12,169 nt of DNA, from NCBI GenBank assembly GCA_946611445.1, contig CAMODP010000046.1, forward strand, positions 1 through 12,169. Direction: 5' to 3'. Below the pieces are notes generated by a model. That model did not search any database. It had not been told where the DNA came from and was given only the letters and a program-made list of their open reading frames with translations. Origin of the DNA: an uncultured Eubacterium sp. (GTDB taxonomy: Bacteria > Bacillota > Clostridia > Lachnospirales > Lachnospiraceae). The translations under genes and the position numbers were made by a program. Of the stretch, positions 6,149-12,169 are shown one piece after another. Each line of letters begins with the position of its first letter. Positions within the stretch are counted from its first letter, which is position 1.

Positions 6149-6838
6149 ATGCGTATTCTGGCGATTGCGGACGAAGAGAGCAGGGCTCTGTGGGATTTTT
6201 ACAGGCCGGAGCTGCTGGAAGGCGTTGACCTGATCATCTCCTGCGGTGACCTGAAAGCGGATTACCTGGAATTTCTGGTGACAATGACGAACTGTCCCCT
6301 GCTGTACGTGCGGGGAAATCATGACGGTCAGTATGAGGTGCATCCCCCGGAGGGATGCATCTGTATTGAGGAGAAGGTGTATGATTTCCGGGGGCTCCGT
6401 ATACTGGGGCTGGGCGGATCGCAGCGCTACCGTCCGGATGGGAGAGACATGTATACGGAAAAAGAGATGCGCAGACGGATCCGGAAAACCACGCCGGATA
6501 TCCTGATCAGAAACGGGTTTGATCTGCTGGTCACCCATGCGCCTGCAGCCGGCTACGGGGATCTGGATGATCTTCCTCACAGGGGCTTTTCATGCTTCGG
6601 AGAACTTCTGGACAGATATCATCCCCGGTATATGCTGCACGGACATGTTCACAAAAACTATACCTCCGGAAGCTTCTCAAGAAGGATCCGCCATCCGTCC
6701 GGCACGGAGATCGTGAATGCCTGCGGCTACTGCTTTCTGGATGTGCTGCCGGGGGAGTATCCGGAGATCGGCAAAACGGGATCCTTTCTGTACGATCTGG
6801 TCATGAGTGCCCGGCAGGGGAAAAAGAATTCCGGATGA
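6149..6838 (+). CDS. Calcineurin-like metallophosphoesterase
   Basis: A 229-residue cytoplasmic protein of the two-metal phosphoesterase superfamily, which hydrolyses phosphomono- or diesters; the substrate is unknown. Motifs in order are Asp8 in IADEES, CGDLKAD (32-38), RGNHDG (55-60), VTHAPAAGYGD (128-138) and HGHVHKNY (164-171). The first motif is normally Asp-x-His, but here it reads Asp8-Glu-Glu, so Glu10 replaces the histidine ligand; the other four metal motifs are intact. The start codon follows the upstream stop with no spacing (TGA ATG), and GGGAG at 6136-6140 inside the previous gene is its ribosome binding site, so translation is probably coupled. Pairing with the ParB-like/BMP protein suggests the two act together (inference). 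Its stop is 14 nt from the converging atpD stop. Confidence 0.9.
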   Translation: MRILAIADEESRALWDFYRPELLEGVDLIISCGDLKADYLEFLVTMTNCPLLYVRGNHDGQYEVHPPEGCICIEEKVYDFRGLRILGLGGSQRYRPDGRDMYTEKEMRRRIRKTTPDILIRNGFDLLVTHAPAAGYGDLDDLPHRGFSCFGELLDRYHPRYMLHGHVHKNYTSGSFSRRIRHPSGTEIVNACGYCFLDVLPGEYPEIGKTGSFLYDLVMSARQGKKNSG

Positions 6839-6852
6839 CGGCAGCGGCTTCA

Positions 6853-7467
6853 TCAGGCCAGCCCTCTCTTTATGACTTTCAGCCTGGTGAATTCCTCCCG
6901 CTCCTTCTCCTCGAGCGCATCGCTGATATCATGCACCAGCTGTTCGTAGTGAGGAATCGTGATATTCTGCAGCGCATTTGCCCGCTTCTGCGTGCGCTTG
7001 ATATTCATCGCCAGCCGGTAGGCCGCGTTCTCGATCATGGACAGCTGCAGCGTCAGCTCTTTTACACGGACAAAGGCCGCCCTGGCCTCCTCCAGAGAAT
7101 TGCGGGCGGAGTAGAAGGCATAGGTCGGCTTCATGTCCGCCTCAGAGGATTCGACAAGGGGGATCTCCACGCCCATGACGCTGCGTGTCTTGACACGTAT
7201 GCTCTCATCGACCGGAATGGTTCCCGCGATGAGCTCCACCCGGCTGATGCCGTTTTCTATATTAGCTTTCTGCAGGGCGGCGTAGGCAGAGCGGAAGGTC
7301 TCATCGATCTGGGACTGCACATCCGCCGCCTTCTGAATGAGTTCCGTGATTTCACGGATCAGGATATTCCGTTTCCTGTCCATGAGGTCATAGCCCATCC
7401 TGCTCAGGGAAAGAGAATTCCTGGCCAGCATCAGGTTGCCTTTTGTGGGAAATGTCGTGGGATCCAT
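6853..7467 (-). CDS. atpD: V-type ATP synthase subunit D (central rotor shaft)
   Basis: Subunit D (NtpD, 204 aa) forms the coiled-coil central shaft that turns inside the A3B3 head and links it to the membrane rotor. The N-terminal part PTKGNLMLARNSLSLSRMGY and the long helical start and end (about 10-75 and 130-190), with a short beta-rich middle around 80-125, match the family, as does the length. The start is ATG at 7467 with GAGAAAGGA (7476-7484) 8 nt upstream. It is the last gene of the operon, 45 nt after atpB. No clear intrinsic terminator is seen after its stop; the 14-nt gap to the converging phosphoesterase gene means the 3' end of its message probably overlaps that gene. Confidence 0.97.
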   Translation of the reverse strand: MDPTTFPTKGNLMLARNSLSLSRMGYDLMDRKRNILIREITELIQKAADVQSQIDETFRSAYAALQKANIENGISRVELIAGTIPVDESIRVKTRSVMGVEIPLVESSEADMKPTYAFYSARNSLEEARAAFVRVKELTLQLSMIENAAYRLAMNIKRTQKRANALQNITIPHYEQLVHDISDALEEKEREEFTRLKVIKRGLA

Positions 7468-7512
7468 AGTATGCGTCCTTTCTCGTCAGGAGAGCACGGG
7501 GATGCCCCCGCT

Positions 7513-8943
7513 TTATGCGGAGGCCTGGTCCGCTCGCTGCAGCGTGTCGGAAGCGGTATCCACCGTTGTGGCGTGGTACCACTGATCCAGCACCTTTGTA
7601 TCCACACGGTCGAGCTCTTCTCTGGGCAGCAGTCCCAGCAGGTCCCAGCCGATGTCCAGCGTCTGTGTAATGGTGCGGTTTTCTTCCGGACGCTGACTGA
7701 CAAACCGCTTCTCAAATTCCCTGCCGAAGAGCAGGTATTTCTTGTCCAGGGAGGACAGCTCGTCCTCGCCTATGACAGAGGCCAGCGCGCGGGCGTCCCC
7801 GACCTTGGCGTAGCAGGAAAACAGCTGGTTGGCGACGGCCTGGTGGTCGGCCCGGGTATAGCCTTCTCCGATGCCGTCCTTCATCAGACGGGAGAGGGAG
7901 GGCAGCACGGAGACCGGCGGATAGATGCCCTGCCCGTGAAGCGCGCGGTCAAGCACAATCTGCCCTTCTGTGATATAGCCGGTCAGATCCGGAATCGGGT
8001 GCGTGATGTCATCATTGGGCATGGTAAGGATCGGGATCTGTGTCACGGAGCCTTCTGTGCCCCGAATGATGCCGGCGCGCTCGTAGAGGGTGGCCAGTTC
8101 GCTGTACAGGTAGCCCGGATAGCCCTTTCTGGAGGGAATCTCACCTTTTGAAGAGGACACTTCGCGCATGGCTTCACAGAAAGAAGTGATATCTGTGAGG
8201 ATTACCAGGATGTGCATGTTTTTCTCGAAGGCCAGGTATTCCGCGGTGGTGAGGGCGATCTTCGGCGTGATCAGACGCTCAACGACCGGATCATTTGCCA
8301 GGTTCAGAAACATGACGACATGGTCTGATACGCCGCTTTCTTCGAAAGTCCTGCGGAAGTATTCCGCGACGTCATATTTTACGCCCATGGCGGCAAAGAC
8401 GACGGCAAACTTTTCATCGGAGTCTTCGCCAAGGGATGCCTGCTGGACGATCTGGGCGGCCAGCCTGTCGTGGGGCAGGCCGTTGCCGGAAAAGACAGGC
8501 AGCTTCTGGCCGCGGATCAGCGTAGCCAGCCCGTCGATGGAGGAGATGCCTGTACGGATGTAGTTCCGGGGATACTGCCGCATTACGGGATTCATGGGAA
8601 GTCCGTTGACGTCTCTGCGGTCGTCGGATGTGATCGGCCCCAGACCGTCGATCGGGTTGCCGATCCCGTCAAAGGTACGCCCGAGCATTTCCTCAGAGAG
8701 TGCCACCTCCATCGGGTGTCCGGTCAGGCGGACGCGGGCATTTTCCAGAGAAAGGCCCTCGGTCCCTTCGAAGACCTGGATCAGAACCTTGTCTTCCCAT
8801 GTGGTAATGATGCGGCCCAGCTTCTTGTTCCCGGTCCCCCGGATATGAAATTCGACGATTTCGTCGTAGGCGGCGTTTTTCACGCCCTCCAGCACAACCA
8901 GAGGGCCGTTGATCCCGCTCAGCCCCAGATATTCAATAGCCAT
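7513..8943 (-). CDS. atpB: V-type ATP synthase subunit B (regulatory, non-catalytic)
   Basis: Subunit B (NtpB, 476 aa) alternates with A in the A3B3 hexamer. It shows the family's [18 protein letters not shown] start, [13 protein letters not shown] (88-100) and a degenerate P-loop SGNGLPHDR (152-160) that lacks the GKT of a working Walker A, as expected for a non-catalytic subunit. Other signatures are [18 protein letters not shown] (274-291) and [10 protein letters not shown], whose Arg352 matches the arginine that completes the catalytic site of subunit A. The start is ATG 8943 with AAAGGAG (8951-8957) 7 nt away. It follows atpA with a 17-nt gap. Confidence 0.98.
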   Translation of the reverse strand: MAIEYLGLSGINGPLVVLEGVKNAAYDEIVEFHIRGTGNKKLGRIITTWEDKVLIQVFEGTEGLSLENARVRLTGHPMEVALSEEMLGRTFDGIGNPIDGLGPITSDDRRDVNGLPMNPVMRQYPRNYIRTGISSIDGLATLIRGQKLPVFSGNGLPHDRLAAQIVQQASLGEDSDEKFAVVFAAMGVKYDVAEYFRRTFEESGVSDHVVMFLNLANDPVVERLITPKIALTTAEYLAFEKNMHILVILTDITSFCEAMREVSSSKGEIPSRKGYPGYLYSELATLYERAGIIRGTEGSVTQIPILTMPNDDITHPIPDLTGYITEGQIVLDRALHGQGIYPPVSVLPSLSRLMKDGIGEGYTRADHQAVANQLFSCYAKVGDARALASVIGEDELSSLDKKYLLFGREFEKRFVSQRPEENRTITQTLDIGWDLLGLLPREELDRVDTKVLDQWYHATTVDTASDTLQRADQASA

Positions 8944-8960
8944 GTGTCTGCTCCTTTGGG

Positions 8961-10736
8961 TCAGCCGTTTTTCTCAAGCACTTCATTGTAAAAGTTGTCG
9001 ATCGCCGCGTGATAGTCGTCAAACAGTTCCGGTTTGCTGTTCGGCACGTCGTATTTGATGGCGATGACTTTTTCAAAGATATTGCTCTCTTTGAGCACGG
9101 ACATGGGGTGCCCGAGCGTAATCAGTGCCTTTGCCTTCTCATAGAGGTAAAGGATGGTCTCCATCATCAGGAACTGTTTGCGGACAGGGACGCTGGCATC
9201 CTCCGCATGGAAGGCGTTCTGCTGCAGGAATCCCAGCCGGATGACGCGCGCGATCTCGAGGGTGAGCTTCTGGTCATCCGGGAGGACGTCAGAGCCGATC
9301 AGCTTGACGATCTCCATCAGGGCGTGCTCCTGGTTCAGCAGGGCAATGAACTGCGCGCGGTCACTGACAAATTTTTTGTCTACATTTGCGGTGTACCAGC
9401 CGGAGAGGTCCGGTACATATTCGCTGTAGCTGTCCAGCCACTGTATGGCGGGGAAGTGCCGGGCGTATGCCAGGGATTTGTCCAGCCCCCAGAAGCAGCG
9501 GACGTACCGCTTGGTGTTCATGGTGACCGGCTCGGAGAAATCGCCGCCCTGCGGGGAAACGGCGCCGATGATCGAGACGCTTCCCTCTGTGCCGTTCAGG
9601 TTCTGCATCATGCCGGCCCTCTCATAGAAGGCGGACAGACGGGAGGCCAGATAGGCCGGATATCCTTCCTCGGCCGGCATCTCCTCCAGACGGCCGGAGA
9701 GCTCACGGAGCGCTTCCGCCCAGCGGGAGGTGGAGTCGGCCATGATGGCGACGTCATATCCCATGTCACGGTAGTATTCCGCCAGGGTGAGCCCCGTGTA
9801 AATGGACGCTTCACGCGCCGCAACGGGCATGTTGGAGGTGTTGGCGATCAGAACCGTGCGGTCCATCAGCGGATTGCCCGTGCGCGGGTCAGTCAGCTCG
9901 GAAAACTCCTCCAGCACCTGCGTCATCTCATTGCCGCGCTCGCCGCAGCCGACGTAGATGATGATATCCGCGTCAGACCACTTTGCGACGGAGTGCTGGA
10001 GCATGGTCTTGCCTGTTCCGAAGCCGCCGGGAATGGCTGCCGTGCCGCCTTTGGCTATGGGGAACATGGTGTCCAGAATCCGCTGGCCGGTGATCAGCGG
10101 GACGGAAGAGGCATAGTGGTGCGCTGTCGGCCGGGGGGCCCGGATAGGCCAGCGCTGCGCGAGCGTCAGATCCTGTTCGCTTCCGTCCGCACAGCGGATG
10201 CGGACGATGACATCCTGGATCGTATAGTCTCCTTCCGGCGCGGCCCAGATGACTTCCGCCGTGTCTACGGAGGGGGGGACCATGGAGCGGTGCACAATGC
10301 TCGGCGTCTCCCGGGTCTCGGCGATGACGGTGCCGCCGCCGACGACCTGTCCCGTGCGGACAGTGATGCGGGCATGCCATTTTTTTTCTTCGTCCAGAGA
10401 GGATACGGACAGGCCGCGACCGATATATTTGCCGGACTGCTCCGCAATAACGGAGAGAGGGCGCTGCACGCCGTCGTAGATATTGTGCAGGATCCCCGGG
10501 CCCAGCAGAACGGATATGGCGGCACCTGTTCCGGTGACTGTGCTGCCGGGCCGCAGGCCGGAGGTTTCCTCGTAAACCTGTACGGTGGTCAGGTCCCTGT
10601 TCAGCCCGATCACTTCGCCGACCAGGCGTTCCTTTCCGACATACACCATCTCGCCCATGCGGAAGTCGGGAGCGTCCTTCAGGTAAATGACAGGTCCGTT
10701 GATCTGAGTGATCGTACCTGTTCTTTCGTCATGCAT
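8961..10736 (-). CDS. atpA: V-type ATP synthase catalytic subunit A
   Basis: Catalytic subunit (NtpA, 591 aa) that makes or hydrolyses ATP at the A/B interface on the cytoplasmic side. Walker A GGFGTGKT is at 237-244 (Lys243) and the catalytic Glu266 is in CGERGNE. An N-terminal beta-barrel (about 1-70) is followed by the family's extra non-homologous region (about 110-185); [18 protein letters not shown] and [14 protein letters not shown] are also typical. The start was placed at ATG 10736, giving MHDERTG, because AAAGGAGGA (10744-10752) lies 7 nt upstream. A 14-residue longer frame exists upstream (to 10778) but runs through that ribosome binding site. The atpE stop overlaps this start by 8 nt (ATGCATGA), implying translational coupling. 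Confidence 0.98.
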   Translation of the reverse strand: MHDERTGTITQINGPVIYLKDAPDFRMGEMVYVGKERLVGEVIGLNRDLTTVQVYEETSGLRPGSTVTGTGAAISVLLGPGILHNIYDGVQRPLSVIAEQSGKYIGRGLSVSSLDEEKKWHARITVRTGQVVGGGTVIAETRETPSIVHRSMVPPSVDTAEVIWAAPEGDYTIQDVIVRIRCADGSEQDLTLAQRWPIRAPRPTAHHYASSVPLITGQRILDTMFPIAKGGTAAIPGGFGTGKTMLQHSVAKWSDADIIIYVGCGERGNEMTQVLEEFSELTDPRTGNPLMDRTVLIANTSNMPVAAREASIYTGLTLAEYYRDMGYDVAIMADSTSRWAEALRELSGRLEEMPAEEGYPAYLASRLSAFYERAGMMQNLNGTEGSVSIIGAVSPQGGDFSEPVTMNTKRYVRCFWGLDKSLAYARHFPAIQWLDSYSEYVPDLSGWYTANVDKKFVSDRAQFIALLNQEHALMEIVKLIGSDVLPDDQKLTLEIARVIRLGFLQQNAFHAEDASVPVRKQFLMMETILYLYEKAKALITLGHPMSVLKESNIFEKVIAIKYDVPNSKPELFDDYHAAIDNFYNEVLEKNG

Positions 10737-11322
10737 GCTCCGGTCCTCCTTTGAAGGCAAATGCCTCTTTTTCTTCATTCAGCAGATCAAGGAAGGCAAA
10801 ATCAAACAGAAGCTTCCTTGACGGGATCACAGCCCGCACGCCGCCCATGATGGGCTCGCGCGTCTCCGTGATTTTTACCCTGCAGCGGTCCGAGACCTCT
10901 TCCATGATGCCGGCATCCGCGGGATCCATATAGACGATTATGTCATTTTCCCGGTCACGGGACAGCTTGAGGGCTTTGTTTATCTTATTGCAGATGTAGT
11001 CTGTATAGTCCGGTGTGTGCCTGAATTCTTCCAGACGTTTCTCCACCTCGGCAAAGAGCTGGTCTTTGAGCTCCTGTGTCCGGGCAGAGAGGGCACGGCG
11101 GCTTTTGAGCTGTGCCTCGGAGAGCGCCCGGTTGCTCTCACGGAGCAGTTCCTCCCGGCGGACAGCAAGCTCAGATGCGCTCTGGCTCTTTTTCTGCCTG
11201 ACATGCTCCTGGTACAGCTCTTCCAGTGCCGCCTTGTGGTCAGCCGTCAGATGGGCGGCCTCCTCCGTGGCGGCAGTCAGACAATTCATGTAAAACGCGG
11301 ATAACTTTTCCTCTGTAGTCAC
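10729..11322 (-). CDS. atpE: V-type ATP synthase subunit E (peripheral stalk)
   Basis: Subunit E (NtpE, about 197 aa) forms the outer stalk that holds the A3B3 head still. The first 110 residues are a charged helix rich in Glu, Lys, Ala and Arg (for example RREELLRESNRALSEAQLKS). The C-terminal part ending in GGVRAVIPSRKLLFDFAFLDLL is the globular domain that caps the head. The start is a choice: GTG at 11322 has AGAAAGG (11331-11337) 8 nt upstream, whereas an in-frame TTG at 11328 is only 2 nt from it, so GTG is preferred. There are 17 nt between the atpF stop and this start. The last 8 nt overlap the atpA start. Confidence 0.93.
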   Translation of the reverse strand: MTTEEKLSAFYMNCLTAATEEAAHLTADHKAALEELYQEHVRQKKSQSASELAVRREELLRESNRALSEAQLKSRRALSARTQELKDQLFAEVEKRLEEFRHTPDYTDYICNKINKALKLSRDRENDIIVYMDPADAGIMEEVSDRCRVKITETREPIMGGVRAVIPSRKLLFDFAFLDLLNEEKEAFAFKGGPEHA

Positions 11323-11339
11323 AGACAATGCCTTTCTGC

Positions 11340-11648
11340 TTACAGCTTCAGGCCGATGGCCTCATTTACGTAGGACGTGATAAAGTCAGCCCGGCGGCCG
11401 GTTCCGTGCCGGTCGGGAATCTCGATCAGGAGGGGCGTGCGGCAGTGAAGCCGCACATCGTTGACGATATCGGGGAATTCACGGCCGAATTTTTCCGTCA
11501 GCAGCAGCACCGCAATATCCGGATCGGCAACGGCTCTCTCCAGAGCCTCCTTCAGCTCAGGACGCTCGTGCACAACGACGCCCTCGACACCGGCCAGACG
11601 CATGCCTGTCAGGGTGTCCACATTGTCGCTGATAAGATACATTTTCAT
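11340..11648 (-). CDS. atpF: V-type ATP synthase subunit F (rotor shaft)
   Basis: Subunit F (the NtpG homologue of Enterococcus, 102 aa) binds subunit D in the central shaft. It has the expected small Rossmann-like pattern: MKMYLISDNVDTLTGMRLAG at the start, then PDIAVLLLTEKF and PLLIEIPDRHG, with a flexible C-terminal helix. The start is ATG 11648 with AAGGA (11658-11662) 9 nt upstream; this site overlaps the atpK stop codon (TAAGGA), so re-initiation after atpK is likely. The order K-F-E-A-B-D is a common clostridial arrangement. Confidence 0.95.
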   Translation of the reverse strand: MKMYLISDNVDTLTGMRLAGVEGVVVHERPELKEALERAVADPDIAVLLLTEKFGREFPDIVNDVRLHCRTPLLIEIPDRHGTGRRADFITSYVNEAIGLKL

Positions 11649-11660
11649 GACAGTCCGTCC

Positions 11661-12092
11661 TTATCCGAGCTGACCGACGATCATGAAGGAGATGATCAGG
11701 CCGTACAGGGCAATTCCTTCTGCCATGGCGACGAAGATCAGGGATTTACCGAAGATGGATCCGTCCTCACTGAGGGCGCCGAGAGCGGCGCTCGAAGAGC
11801 TGGCGACACCGATGCCGGATCCGATACCGGACATGCCGATGGACAGGGCGGCAGCAATGTAGCCCATGCCGGCGCCGGTGCTGACGGAAGCGGCATCGGC
11901 GTGTGCCGGGGAGGCACCCGCAAGCGTCACGACGGCGGCAATCAGCAGAATGCCGAAGAAGGAGAGGCAGTTCACGGCCAGTGCCTTCTTGTAGCGCAGC
12001 TTTGTGTGCTCGCCGCGGTACCAGGCGATAAAAGGAATGACGATGGTCAGGATAAGTGCGACGGCGGTCAGAATCTGGATCATGGTTGTCAT
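11661..12092 (-). CDS. atpK: V-type ATP synthase subunit K (membrane proteolipid, rotor ring)
   Basis: Membrane c-type subunit (NtpK, 143 aa) whose ring carries the ions. Four hydrophobic segments are seen near residues 4-24, 42-60, 75-101 and 116-140. The last two form the conserved hairpin: glycine-rich SIGMSGIGSGIGVA, then SLIFVAMAEGIALYGLIISF with Glu125 as the ion-binding carboxylate. The first two do not resemble that hairpin; they are joined by a basic loop (RGEHTKLRYKK) and end in an Ala-rich GASPAHADA stretch. Ion choice (proton or sodium) cannot be settled. The start is ATG 12092 with AGGAGGAA 8 nt upstream; the Met at residue 4 is too far from it. Confidence 0.95.
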   Translation of the reverse strand: MTTMIQILTAVALILTIVIPFIAWYRGEHTKLRYKKALAVNCLSFFGILLIAAVVTLAGASPAHADAASVSTGAGMGYIAAALSIGMSGIGSGIGVASSSSAALGALSEDGSIFGKSLIFVAMAEGIALYGLIISFMIVGQLG

Positions 12093-12169
12093 AATTATTT
12101 TTCCTCCTTAGGTGTTATCTGTGTCAGGTGATTGCAAAACTCCGGTTTTTATTGAAAATGGACAGGCTG
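12093..12169 (-). other. Leader of atpK and possibly the last codons of the preceding gene (expected atpI)
   Basis: The strong ribosome binding site of atpK is at 12101-12109. In clostridial operons of this order the gene before K encodes subunit I. Three minus-strand frames remain open at the window edge, with stops at 12149-12151, near 12125 and near 12110, and the sequence is too short to decide which is the end of that gene. An AAAAC/GTTTT mini-hairpin lies at 12136-12149. No promoter is recognised. Confidence 0.3.

Noticed and set aside
6839..6870. Bidirectional terminator between the two converging operons
   Set aside because: Only two interrupted 3-bp GGC/GCC stems and a CTCTCTTT stretch on the + strand, and a T-run without a good stem on the - strand; too weak to call.
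6592..8151. 519-codon open frame on the + strand
   Set aside because: Runs through the end of the phosphoesterase gene and antisense to atpD and atpB; no recognisable domain.
9009..10754. 581-codon open frame on the + strand
   Set aside because: Lies entirely antisense to atpA, whose Walker motifs and length are beyond doubt. It is a GC-bias shadow frame with no ribosome binding site or family resemblance.

Overview
The window looks like a chromosomal segment of a moderately GC-rich Bacillota bacterium, most likely a gut Clostridia member close to Lachnospiraceae. This rests on AddA (the Gram-positive RecBCD counterpart), strong AGGAGG-type ribosome binding sites, sigma-A type promoters, perfect TTATCCACA DnaA boxes, and a clostridial V-type ATPase operon with the order K-F-E-A-B-D. 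The taxonomic call is inference from these traits; no rRNA or marker search was possible.

Layout, left to right. Bases 1-2184 (+) are the C-terminal 727 codons of addA, cut by the window edge; its first 84 bases are a 36-bp tandem repeat. Bases 2185-2460 are non-coding and hold a striking 198-nt element (2214-2411). Its two ends pair over about 33 base pairs around internal hairpins, so it is either a structured RNA or a small non-autonomous repeat. Bases 2461-3651 (+) encode a PLP-dependent aminotransferase. A 550-bp intergenic region follows (3652-4201). It holds a likely terminator, four co-oriented DnaA boxes in 73 bp (3778-3850), an AT-rich tract of about 240 bp, a Spo0A-box-like site beside a perfect TATAAT, and a good sigma-A promoter just before the next gene.

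Bases 4202-6838 (+) form a two-gene operon with zero spacing. The first gene encodes an unusual 648-aa protein that joins a ParB/Srx-like N-terminal domain to a BMP/PnrA-type ligand-binding domain and has no signal peptide. The second encodes a calcineurin-like metallophosphoesterase. This pair looks like an intracellular ligand sensor with a partner phosphoesterase; its function is not known to me.

Bases 6853-12092 (-) are six consecutive genes of a V-type ATPase/ATP synthase, transcribed right to left: proteolipid K, F, E, catalytic A, B, and D. They convert chemical energy and an ion gradient into one another. Subunits I and C are expected to the right of the window. The operon converges on the sensor/phosphoesterase operon with only 14 nt between stop codons.

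The best candidates for something undescribed are the 198-nt structured element, the DnaA-box cluster far from any visible dnaA gene, and the adjacent ParB-like/BMP fusion operon.
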